Below, piece by piece: positions 19,132 through 26,863 of a stretch of 64,000 nucleotides of DNA. A program made the translations under genes and the position numbers. A model generated the notes under the pieces. It worked only from the letters and a program-made list of their open reading frames with translations. It did no database searches and had not been told where the DNA came from. The DNA is from Pseudopedobacter beijingensis (GTDB lineage Bacteria > Bacteroidota > Bacteroidia > Sphingobacteriales > Sphingobacteriaceae), in NCBI RefSeq assembly GCF_042678145.1, contig NZ_JBHUDG010000045.1, forward strand, positions 14,052-78,051. The letters are read 5' to 3'. The number at the start of each line of letters is the position of its first letter. Position 1 is the first letter of the stretch.

Positions 19132-19152
19132 GTCTAATTTAAAATCGTCTAA

Positions 19153-20514
19153 TTAATTGATTAATGCTTTTAATTGATTACTTATAAGCTCTTCTGCATC
19201 TTCGGCCAGAAAACTTGTCCTACATCTCCAGGTTTCGTACCCTCCGTTAGCAATTTCATGCTTAGGAGGCACATAACCAACATAACCATTTGCAATGGTG
19301 ATGGTAAAATAAGGATTAGAGCCTGCTTCTTTTTTAAGATTCAAGCCTGTTTCGGAGAAAAATTCCCCTCCTAATGCTCCAATAGTACAATCGCCTATTT
19401 TTAAAACTTGTATTGGAAAAGCAATTTCATCAGGATATTCGCTTAATAAAAGCTGCTCCCTGGCATAAATTTGCTTACGTGTTTCGTCATTTAAAGATAG
19501 AATAGTTTCGTAATTCGCTTGTTCTAATACTTCTTCAAACAAAGGCAACTCTTCCTTACTTGGTTTTCTGGTTTTCACTATTACATCTTTATATTCTCCA
19601 AAAAGAGATGGTGATGTATTCCATTCTAATTGACTAGCCATCTCAACTATTTTATGAGCTAAATCTTTACCAATGAATTCGCTTTTCTTATGAAACTCTT
19701 TTGGATATCTACCTGGGTTATTGAAGTCCCAAATATTTACATCGCCGCTGGTTCCATTAGTCATTATTCCTAAAAACTCTTCATTAGCGTTTAAACCTTC
19801 TTGAATTGCTTTGGAAAATTCTCCAAAATAATCAGAGGTAATGGTACCGTCTGGCCAATCTCCAACATAATGCAAAGAGTAATTTGCCAATAAGCTTATC
19901 CACTCATCATCAATACTTTTTACAGCAATAAAAGAAAGCTCTGGATCAACAGGTGCTATACTTTTAATAATTTTATCTTCTGCTCCACCTGGGTTAGTTT
20001 TGATTTTATCGGCTAATCCCGTAACTGGATTAATAGCAGTATAATCATCCTGCATTAAATACCTGCGACACAATAAATGCTCTGGAGCATCTACAGAACC
20101 GTAAGCAAATTTCGCATCCTTAAGATTTTCCTTTGCCAATCTAACTGCCTCAACTATGTTTTTAGCCAACTTATTACGATAAACTACATCTAAAGATGCT
20201 AACAACAAACCAGCTATAGATGGTGCTCCGTGTGTATGAGTACTGGATATAATGATATGCTCTTTTGATATTCCTAAACTATCATTGATGTCCTTCTTAA
20301 CTTGATCTACAAAGTCTTTGTCCATCATGCAGATATCAACTACAGCAAAGGCTATCGTTGTTTCTTTATTAGAAAGAACCAATGCTTTAGCAAACAAATC
20401 ACTATGCTTTCTTTGGGCATAATGATTAACAAAATCACCATTCATTACTGTACCCAATACTGGTGTAACATTAACTTTTGCAACGCCAGCTTTTAACTTT
20501 TGTTTGTTTTTCAT
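19153..20514 (-). CDS. Neutral/alkaline non-lysosomal ceramidase N-terminal-domain protein
   Basis: The protein starts with LKAGVAKVNVTPVLG, the characteristic start of the ceramidase-like family (PF04734), and carries the zinc-site segment ISSTHTHGAPS and a later NGTSGDVN motif. It has about 453 residues, so the C-terminal immunoglobulin-like part of true ceramidases is missing, and there is no signal peptide, so it is probably cytoplasmic. The frame extends to a GTG at 20520, but the ATG at 20514 overlaps the stop of the M19 gene as ATGA, a usual coupled start, and is preferred. The family breaks amide bonds in a zinc-dependent way; the true substrate here is unknown and unlikely to be ceramide. 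Confidence 0.82.
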   Translation of the reverse strand: MKNKQKLKAGVAKVNVTPVLGTVMNGDFVNHYAQRKHSDLFAKALVLSNKETTIAFAVVDICMMDKDFVDQVKKDINDSLGISKEHIIISSTHTHGAPSIAGLLLASLDVVYRNKLAKNIVEAVRLAKENLKDAKFAYGSVDAPEHLLCRRYLMQDDYTAINPVTGLADKIKTNPGGAEDKIIKSIAPVDPELSFIAVKSIDDEWISLLANYSLHYVGDWPDGTITSDYFGEFSKAIQEGLNANEEFLGIMTNGTSGDVNIWDFNNPGRYPKEFHKKSEFIGKDLAHKIVEMASQLEWNTSPSLFGEYKDVIVKTRKPSKEELPLFEEVLEQANYETILSLNDETRKQIYAREQLLLSEYPDEIAFPIQVLKIGDCTIGALGGEFFSETGLNLKKEAGSNPYFTITIANGYVGYVPPKHEIANGGYETWRCRTSFLAEDAEELISNQLKALIN

Positions 20515-21593
20515 GCCCACGCTTTACGTATAAATCTTAGCCAGTTTTTGTAAAAGATATTATCGATATCATCTTGTGAATACCCTCTACGTATTAAAAT
20601 ATCCTGATATTTCTGTAAATCGGCAATAGAATTCATATCCCATGGGCTTTGTTCTGTACCAAAGATTCCGTCCAAATCGCTACCAATAGCTATGTGTTCT
20701 GTATTACCTGCTATCTGGCAAATTTTATCCCAATGATCTACAAGATTTTCCAATTTAATATCTAATTGCCAGGGGTCTGAAATGGTATCAATAAACCTTA
20801 CGTCCATAGCCCAACAATCTAACATACCGCCTATTACAGCATCACGCTCTATTAGTCTTTTTATCTGATCGTTATTTAGCTGACGCTGATTAGGAACAAT
20901 TTCTCTAACATTATGATGGCTAGCCCAGATAGGTCCGTTATATAGCTCCAAAGCTTGATCAAATCCTTCATCTGTTAAATGGGTAATATCTAAAATCATA
21001 TTTAGCTTATCCATTTCCTTTAGTAGCTCTATTCCTAAAGAAGTGATTTTGCCTTGCATTTTTGTTCCTGGAGCGTATCTTCCAGGTCCGAAGTGTGATA
21101 ATCCTACAGCTCTTAAGCCATAATCGTAAGCTTTATGTAGGTAAGAAATATCTACTAAAGAATCAGCACCTTCTAAGCTTAAAATATAACCTACAGGCTT
21201 TTTATCATTTGATACATTCCTATCATTCCACAAAGCAAGGTGACTATCTAAATCTTTTAAATCACAGATTTGAACCATCTCTCCCATTGCTTCCATTTCT
21301 TTATACCATACCAATTGCGCCTGTGTCATTGCCCATGCTTGCTGTGGCGAGTTCCATCCCGGCAAAGAACTTCCTAAAGGCGTTACTCTTGATAGCTGAG
21401 TAGCCACTACTAAGCCTATTCCGCCCTTTCTAAGTTCGGGAAGGCAAACCGTTCCTTTCCCTCTGTCGGGTTTGTCTTTCATAAACATTTCCCTTTGCCT
21501 TACCTCTTCTAAAGGCCTGGATAGATCTCTGTTCCATTCAATGGCATTCATTGCTAAATCAAGGTGTGCATCTATTATAAATGGAATATTCAT
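20511..21593 (-). CDS. Membrane dipeptidase-like metallohydrolase (peptidase M19), copy B
   Basis: The 360-residue protein is a close paralogue of the M19 enzyme at 7482-8561, sharing DAHLDLAMNA, LSLEGADSLV, DITHLTDEGF, WASHHNVREIV and AIGSDLDGIFG. The metal ligands expected for the family are present. Its stop overlaps the ATG of the ceramidase-like gene by four bases, and it follows the degenerate dehydrogenase-like gene by 14 bases. Two M19 enzymes in two operons under the same operator imply either two related dipeptide or N-acyl substrates or a gene dosage effect. Confidence 0.88.
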   Translation of the reverse strand: MNIPFIIDAHLDLAMNAIEWNRDLSRPLEEVRQREMFMKDKPDRGKGTVCLPELRKGGIGLVVATQLSRVTPLGSSLPGWNSPQQAWAMTQAQLVWYKEMEAMGEMVQICDLKDLDSHLALWNDRNVSNDKKPVGYILSLEGADSLVDISYLHKAYDYGLRAVGLSHFGPGRYAPGTKMQGKITSLGIELLKEMDKLNMILDITHLTDEGFDQALELYNGPIWASHHNVREIVPNQRQLNNDQIKRLIERDAVIGGMLDCWAMDVRFIDTISDPWQLDIKLENLVDHWDKICQIAGNTEHIAIGSDLDGIFGTEQSPWDMNSIADLQKYQDILIRRGYSQDDIDNIFYKNWLRFIRKAWA

Positions 21594-21607
21594 AAACTAA
21601 ATCCTTT

Positions 21608-22537
21608 CTATACTTTAGGGTACTTTTCTATAATTTTTTGAATCTCGTAACTGAACTTTCTGAAATCATCAGCTTTTTCTGAAAGCTCATACAAGCTGTT
21701 ATTGTTAAAACCGCTTTCCTCTTTAGCTATTATGGCTTTAAAAAATTCAGGTAAGACAGTCTCGTTAGACAATTCGGGATTCAAATCTTTCATCACCATA
21801 CCATAAGCACTCGTCCCCATCAAATCCATATACCTAAAATTACCTGCAAATGGCAAATAGAAACCAGCATCATTTCTACAGGCTCTGTCTATATCTTCCA
21901 TAGTTGCATAACCGTTTTCGACTAAATAAAATGCTTCTCTAACCATTGCAGTTGTCATTTTAGACCTAATTCCCTTATCCGACAGGATAAGATAAGGATC
22001 TTTTCCCCAGTATTTTCTGGCATACGCTTCTAAATCCTGAGCTATATTTTCATTTGTTAAATGGTTACTAATAAGCTCCAGAAAATAGGTTGTATGAGCT
22101 GGTTCTGCCCAATTTGCACCAATAATACGGTGTGGCCTTAAAGATTTTAGCTGTATGTCTGATAATGGAATACTTTCTGTATTAACGGCTATAATTAAAT
22201 CTTCGGAAGATACTTTTTCTAAGGCCCCAATCAGCTCTCTCTTTAATGATAAAGACTCATCTGTAACAACTATAGCCAACTTAATACTTACGGCAGCTTG
22301 TAGGGTTCTTATAACATTTAGGTTATAGTTGTATCTCTGATGAGTATATTTGAATACATCTTCAAAATGAAGCTTTACAGCATCAGTAGCATCCTCATTT
22401 TTAGTCAATAAATTTACAGGATGACCGGCAGAAAGTAAACAAACTACTATACTTATGGCCTCTGTTGTATCGCCTATTACTAATATTCCGGTATCTTCCG
22501 GATGTTGTGATTTGTTAATTTTAATACCGTTATACAT
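21608..22537 (-). CDS. Degenerate 3-hydroxyacyl-CoA dehydrogenase-like protein, probably inactive
   Basis: The 309 residues align with the two intact paralogues in the window (8568-9533 and 25162-26133), but the key sites are lost. GLGLMG is replaced by GDTTEA at 22-27, SNTSAIPIS reads VNTESIPLS, the catalytic histidine of LHWAEP is asparagine 142 in ANWAEP, and the GFIVNRLM segment reads GIRSKMTT. The C-terminal half is well kept (AFYLVENGYAT, then IDRACRNDAGF) and closest to copy A. The frame is open and the start overlaps the end of the aminotransferase gene by 8 bases, so it is still translated as part of the operon. It may be a structural partner of another subunit, or be decaying. Confidence 0.8.
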   Translation of the reverse strand: MYNGIKINKSQHPEDTGILVIGDTTEAISIVVCLLSAGHPVNLLTKNEDATDAVKLHFEDVFKYTHQRYNYNLNVIRTLQAAVSIKLAIVVTDESLSLKRELIGALEKVSSEDLIIAVNTESIPLSDIQLKSLRPHRIIGANWAEPAHTTYFLELISNHLTNENIAQDLEAYARKYWGKDPYLILSDKGIRSKMTTAMVREAFYLVENGYATMEDIDRACRNDAGFYLPFAGNFRYMDLMGTSAYGMVMKDLNPELSNETVLPEFFKAIIAKEESGFNNNSLYELSEKADDFRKFSYEIQKIIEKYPKV

Positions 22538-23843
22538 TTAAGTTTTTTAAAACAAGTGTTGCTTTTTCGATAGCATAATCTATTTCTTCTTCTGTATGTA
22601 CTGCGCTTATATACCATAAGCCCCTACCTATTATCCTAATTCCTTCGTTATGCATTCCGGCAACAAATTTCCCCAGTTTAACTTTATCATAAGTAAAGGT
22701 TTCCCTGTAGTTTGTTACTTCTTTTAAATGGGTAAATCCGGTATTAAACATTGGCCCCATACCTTGTACAAGTAAATCATGATGACCATTTTCTTCCGCA
22801 GCTTTTCTAATCCCACTCATTAACTTGTGCCCCAATCGATACATTCTTTCATACGGATTTTCTTTCTCCAGTACTTCTATGGTGGCCAATGCCGCTGCAA
22901 TTGTTGCATTATTAGAATTCATGGTACCTGCATGTATGACCTTAGATTGCTCTATCAGTTCCATCCATTCTCTTTTACCTACTACAGCACTAATAGGATA
23001 ACCGCTACCCATGGCCTTAGCGAAAATTGAAATATCCGGTTTGATGTTAAAGTGTTTTTGAGCACCACTTATAGAAAGTCTAAATCCGGTAATTACCTCG
23101 TCTAAAATGAAAGTAATATTATACTCGTCACATATTTTACGAATACCTGCTAAGAAACCTTCTTTTGGAGGGATACACCCACTATTACACATTACTGGTT
23201 CTGTAATAATGGCTGCAATCTCATGGTGTCTTTCGCTCACTACTTTTCTAAGTAATGCTAAATCATTCCAGGGAATAATGATAAATTCATCTTTAGACTG
23301 CTCAGGCAACCCATCTGTCCAGGGGAAAACATTTGGGTTGTCTTTATCTCCCAAAGCTTCTGCTGATGGGGCTGATATTCCCCAGCAAACATTATCCATC
23401 CACCCGTGATAATGTCCTTCAAAACGTAAAAACTTCTGTTTACCTGTTTTAGCTCTGGCGACTCTAAAAGCAGTTTGAATAGCTTCTGACCCATCTAAGG
23501 AAAATCTCATTAATTCTGCCGAGGGTATTAATTCATTTATTTTTTCGGCAAGCTCTACTTCTTTTATATGCTGTCCGGCAAAAATCTGTCCTAATTCAGA
23601 ATATTCATTTATAGACTTTAACACGTGAGGATGAGAGTGTCCAAGAATTAATGGCCCCTGACTTAGCGTGAAATCCAGGTACTCATTCCCATCTACATCA
23701 TAAATCTTACTTCCTTTTCCATGAGTATAAAAGATAGCATGGGGATGATTATATTTTCTAAATTCTGATGAAACACCACCTGCCAATACTTTTTTAGAAC
23801 GCTCTAATAATTTTGCTGAATTGCGATAACTTGAAACCGACAT
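22530..23843 (-). CDS. Class III PLP aminotransferase, glutamate-1-semialdehyde aminomutase-like
   Basis: The 437-residue protein belongs to fold-type I class III: YDVDGNEYLDF near 48-58, the phosphate-binding SLDGSEA at 115-121, DEVITGF at 248-254 and the PLP lysine at 276 in IFAKAMGSGYP. The closest subgroup by motif is the glutamate-1-semialdehyde 2,1-aminomutase-like one, which in catabolic operons moves amino groups on beta-amino or amino-sugar-acid substrates. Haem synthesis is unlikely because the gene is buried in an inducible-looking operon. It follows the transporter gene by 17 bases. Confidence 0.87.
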   Translation of the reverse strand: MSVSSYRNSAKLLERSKKVLAGGVSSEFRKYNHPHAIFYTHGKGSKIYDVDGNEYLDFTLSQGPLILGHSHPHVLKSINEYSELGQIFAGQHIKEVELAEKINELIPSAELMRFSLDGSEAIQTAFRVARAKTGKQKFLRFEGHYHGWMDNVCWGISAPSAEALGDKDNPNVFPWTDGLPEQSKDEFIIIPWNDLALLRKVVSERHHEIAAIITEPVMCNSGCIPPKEGFLAGIRKICDEYNITFILDEVITGFRLSISGAQKHFNIKPDISIFAKAMGSGYPISAVVGKREWMELIEQSKVIHAGTMNSNNATIAAALATIEVLEKENPYERMYRLGHKLMSGIRKAAEENGHHDLLVQGMGPMFNTGFTHLKEVTNYRETFTYDKVKLGKFVAGMHNEGIRIIGRGLWYISAVHTEEEIDYAIEKATLVLKNLNV

Positions 23844-23860
23844 ATTATTTATATTTTAAT

Positions 23861-25126
23861 TTATTTATTAAAACCCGACCATTTAATAACTTTATGTCCC
23901 CGCAATGCAAAAAACAATATAAAGGCATAACAAGGGAGCAATAGTAAAATGGAGGTTTGCGGATAATCAACATTTATATCTATTAATCGTCCAAAAATGA
24001 CCGGGAATATCCCTCCTCCAACTACCGACATTAAAAGCATTGCAGAACCTAATTTGGTATATTTACCAAGTCCTTTTAAAGAAAGCCCCCAAATAGTCCC
24101 CCAAAATAGAGAGGCACTAAAGCCCATAAGTATGACACATCCAACTGAAATTATTCCGCTACTGAAATAGGCGACTATGGTAAAAAACATACCCCATAAA
24201 GCAGAGAGCAATAATGCTTTTTGCTGAGAAAGGTATTTAGGGATAAATAAAACACTGACTATATAGCCTACTATCATTGCATATAACGTATACTGCGCAA
24301 AATATCTGGACTCATTAATGGAAATACCTAAAGATTTACTGTATAAAATAATTCCATCAATGGGTATAACCTCACAGGCTCCTGCACAGAATAATGCGAA
24401 TACGCCTAACAGTAAATAAGGGTATTTTAGAATTCCACTTTTAGATTCAATGCCTTCTTCGGCTTGATTTTCAGTTTCGTCCTTAACTTCTGGAAGTTTA
24501 GAAAAATATATTACTACTGATAAGAGTAATAAAATAAGGGTTACTATAATATAGGGATTGACAATTTTAAGGGCATACGAATCTAATATCTGTTCTTTTT
24601 CTACTATTGATGCTACCTCTACCTGTTTAATGATATCGTCTGCATTGAAGAGGAAAACAGAGCCAAAAATGGCTAAACTTAGTAATCCTGCAATTTTGTT
24701 TGCTAACCCCATAAAGCCAATTCTTTGTGCATGGCTCTCAATTGGCCCTATAATAGCAACATAAGGATTTGCAGCCGTTTGCAATAAGGCCAAGCCCGTC
24801 CCAGTCACAAACAACCCAATCAGAAATAGAGAATACGTTCTTGTAATAGCAGCAGGTATAAAAAGTGCGGTACCTAGAGCCATAACTATTAACCCCAAGA
24901 ACATTCCTTTCCTGTAACCTGTACTTTTTAAAATCCAGGCAGAAGGAATAGCCATTACAAAATAAGCTACATATGAAGAGAATGCCACCCATGTAGACTG
25001 AAAATTACTGAGTTCCAGACATATCTGGAAATAAGGAATAAGTATTCCATTAATCCATGTTAAAAATCCAAACACAAAGAATAATGTTCCAATGATAAAC
25101 ATTGGGTATACATATGATTTTCCCAT
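23861..25126 (-). CDS. FucP-like major facilitator transporter
   Basis: The 421 residues form about 12 hydrophobic segments. The start FVFGFLTWINGILIPYF and the loop LLQTAANPYVAIIGP are hallmarks of the fucose/glucose-galactose permease (FucP) branch of the MFS, which are sugar/H+ symporters. It should carry the product released in the periplasm across the inner membrane to the M19, ceramidase-like and PLP enzymes. It sits in the middle of the long operon. It implies that the imported compound is a monosaccharide-sized polyol or sugar derivative, though relatives carry varied substrates. Confidence 0.88.
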   Translation of the reverse strand: MGKSYVYPMFIIGTLFFVFGFLTWINGILIPYFQICLELSNFQSTWVAFSSYVAYFVMAIPSAWILKSTGYRKGMFLGLIVMALGTALFIPAAITRTYSLFLIGLFVTGTGLALLQTAANPYVAIIGPIESHAQRIGFMGLANKIAGLLSLAIFGSVFLFNADDIIKQVEVASIVEKEQILDSYALKIVNPYIIVTLILLLLSVVIYFSKLPEVKDETENQAEEGIESKSGILKYPYLLLGVFALFCAGACEVIPIDGIILYSKSLGISINESRYFAQYTLYAMIVGYIVSVLFIPKYLSQQKALLLSALWGMFFTIVAYFSSGIISVGCVILMGFSASLFWGTIWGLSLKGLGKYTKLGSAMLLMSVVGGGIFPVIFGRLIDINVDYPQTSILLLLPCYAFILFFALRGHKVIKWSGFNK

Positions 25127-25161
25127 TTATTTTGATTAAGGTTTATTTAATTGATCAAAAT

Positions 25162-26133
25162 TTATTCTAAGCGCTTATTTACCGGAAACTTTGCAGCTAA
25201 CCGGGAAATGTCATCAATAAAGTCGGCAAATTCTTTTTCCCAAACTTTACAATCGTCTGCCGTGTATTTATATAATCCAATCTGGTTATATATTCCTCTC
25301 CCCTTTTGATTGACAATTTCTTCCATAATTTTTGGAACATGCGTTATCTGACTTAAATTAGGAAGAAGGTTTTGTATGATAACAGCCTTATTTTTCAGCC
25401 CTTCGTAACCCATTCTCTTAAATATACCCATATAGGTTATCCACGATCCAACATCATATTTAAAGGCCTTATCAGTATCTTCTTTTTTTGCCTCCCCACT
25501 TTCTATTAAATCTAAACCTTCTCTATACACTGCATACATTAATCTATTGGTAATAAAACCACGGATATCTTTCCTTAAAAGCGTTGGTTCTTTTCCCCAT
25601 TCATGAGCTGCCTGATAAACAACTTCTGCTTTTGTCACATCTGTTTTATCGCCACAGGTAATTTCTAAGAACCTAGTGGAATAGGCTGGCTCTGCCCAAT
25701 GAATCCCCATAAACCTTGCTGGATTCGGAACTAGTTTCTGTAATACACTAATAGGAATTGCCGAAGTGTTACTAGCTATGATAGCTTCGGGGTGAATGTA
25801 TTGTGCTATTTGATCATAAACAATCTTCTTTATTTCTATTTGCTCTATCACACATTCTAAAGCCAACAAGCAATTAGATAAGTCAGCATAATTTTCGGAA
25901 ACAGTTAACTTAGATAAATAAGTTTCTTCATCTTCTATCAACCTCGATTGAGCACATATAGCTAATAACTCTTTTACTCTTGATTTCCCCGATTCGGCTT
26001 CATTAGGAATTGGCGCTATAGCTTTTACATGATAGCCAGATATTAATAGGGAAGTAATAATACTACTTCCCATTAAGCCCAAACCTATTATCCCTATTTC
26101 ACTATCCGGCTGATTTAAAAGATTGATATTCAT
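25162..26133 (-). CDS. 3-hydroxyacyl-CoA dehydrogenase-family oxidoreductase, copy C
   Basis: The 323-residue protein keeps the motifs of an active enzyme: GLGLMG at 17-22, SNTSAIPIS at 121-129, histidine 145 in GIHWAEP and the GFITNRLM helix. It differs from copy A in the C-terminal domain (LIESGEAKKEDTDKAFKYD), so the two are older duplicates with perhaps different substrates. Like copy A it has WAEP after the catalytic histidine. It is the second gene of the long operon, 6 bases after RidA, and would oxidise a hydroxy acid with NAD. Confidence 0.85.
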   Translation of the reverse strand: MNINLLNQPDSEIGIIGLGLMGSSIITSLLISGYHVKAIAPIPNEAESGKSRVKELLAICAQSRLIEDEETYLSKLTVSENYADLSNCLLALECVIEQIEIKKIVYDQIAQYIHPEAIIASNTSAIPISVLQKLVPNPARFMGIHWAEPAYSTRFLEITCGDKTDVTKAEVVYQAAHEWGKEPTLLRKDIRGFITNRLMYAVYREGLDLIESGEAKKEDTDKAFKYDVGSWITYMGIFKRMGYEGLKNKAVIIQNLLPNLSQITHVPKIMEEIVNQKGRGIYNQIGLYKYTADDCKVWEKEFADFIDDISRLAAKFPVNKRLE

Positions 26134-26139
26134 ATTGAT

Positions 26140-26529
26140 TTACTTTTTTAAAGCCACAATACAATCAATCTCTACTTTAAGGTTTTCTGCCATTACAGAC
26201 TGAACCGTGGTTCTGGCTGGCCTTACTCCCGGAAAGAACGAAGCATACACTTCATTAAATTTATCAAAGTCGGCAATATCAGCTAAATGAACTGTAGATT
26301 TCACCACATCTTCCATTGTAGCACCTGCAGCAGTAATTATAGCTTTAATATTTTCTAAAGTTAACCGGGTTTCATGCTCTACAGTACCTAAATTAAATTT
26401 AGAAGTTTTAAAATCAATAGCAGCCTGACCACTGATAAACAAAAAACCATTAGCTATTACTGCATCCGAATATGCTCCTGTTGTAAACTTCTCATTCCTG
26501 TCTGGATGAATAACTTTTATTTTTGCCAT
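26140..26529 (-). CDS. RidA-family enamine/imine deaminase
   Basis: The 129-residue protein has the RidA (YjgF/YER057c/UK114) features: the GFLFISGQAAID strand, TRLTLENIKAIITAAGATMEDVVKSTVHL and the arginine in RPARTTVQ, with the final VEIDCIVALKK strand. The arginine is the one that binds the carboxylate of 2-imino acids in active members. RidA hydrolyses reactive enamines/imines released by PLP enzymes. Its place at the head of an operon with two PLP enzymes agrees with that role. The start is 66 bases downstream of operator site 6. Confidence 0.9.
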   Translation of the reverse strand: MAKIKVIHPDRNEKFTTGAYSDAVIANGFLFISGQAAIDFKTSKFNLGTVEHETRLTLENIKAIITAAGATMEDVVKSTVHLADIADFDKFNEVYASFFPGVRPARTTVQSVMAENLKVEIDCIVALKK

Positions 26530-26594
26530 ATTGAATTGATTATTTGATACTCAAGATTACAGTTTATTAACAGTTTATTCTAATAATCAACATT

Positions 26595-26617
26595 ATAAAT
26601 CAATGAAAACGTTCTCG
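26595..26617 (-). promoter_or_regulatory. LacI-type operator (site 6) abutting a -7-like box
   Basis: TGAAAACGTTCTCG at 26604-26617 reads CGAGAACGTTTTCA on the minus strand. It is followed after one base by TGATTTAT (26595-26602). It is 66 bases upstream of the RidA start at 26529 and should drive the long catabolic operon. Confidence 0.8.
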
Positions 26618-26658
26618 AAACACAACTATATCACAAACAGTCTGATTAAGAAATTTTC

Positions 26659-26681
26659 CGAGAACGCTTCCGTTAATTTTT
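26659..26681 (+). promoter_or_regulatory. LacI-type operator (site 7) abutting a -7-like box, plus strand
   Basis: CGAGAACGCTTCCG at 26659-26672 is followed after one base by TAATTTTT (26674-26681). It faces the giant secreted protein gene, whose ATG is 183 bases downstream. It is the least symmetrical of the seven sites. Confidence 0.72.
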
Positions 26682-26863
26682 CATTCTATTAAGTTCATAT
26701 CCACATCAGAAAAATGTAATCTTGCCTAAGCATATTAACAGAATAACCCTATAACCTAACTGATAAAATAGTGAAGTACAAAATATTGTTTAATCTCAAT
26801 TTGATTAATTAGGAGTCCAATAATCTATAATAAGAAACTGCTTAACCTAAAAATTACAGACAC

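Noticed and set aside
20515..20520. GTG at 20520 as start of the ceramidase-like gene
   Set aside because: The ATG at 20514 overlaps the preceding stop as ATGA, a typical coupled start, and family similarity begins after it.
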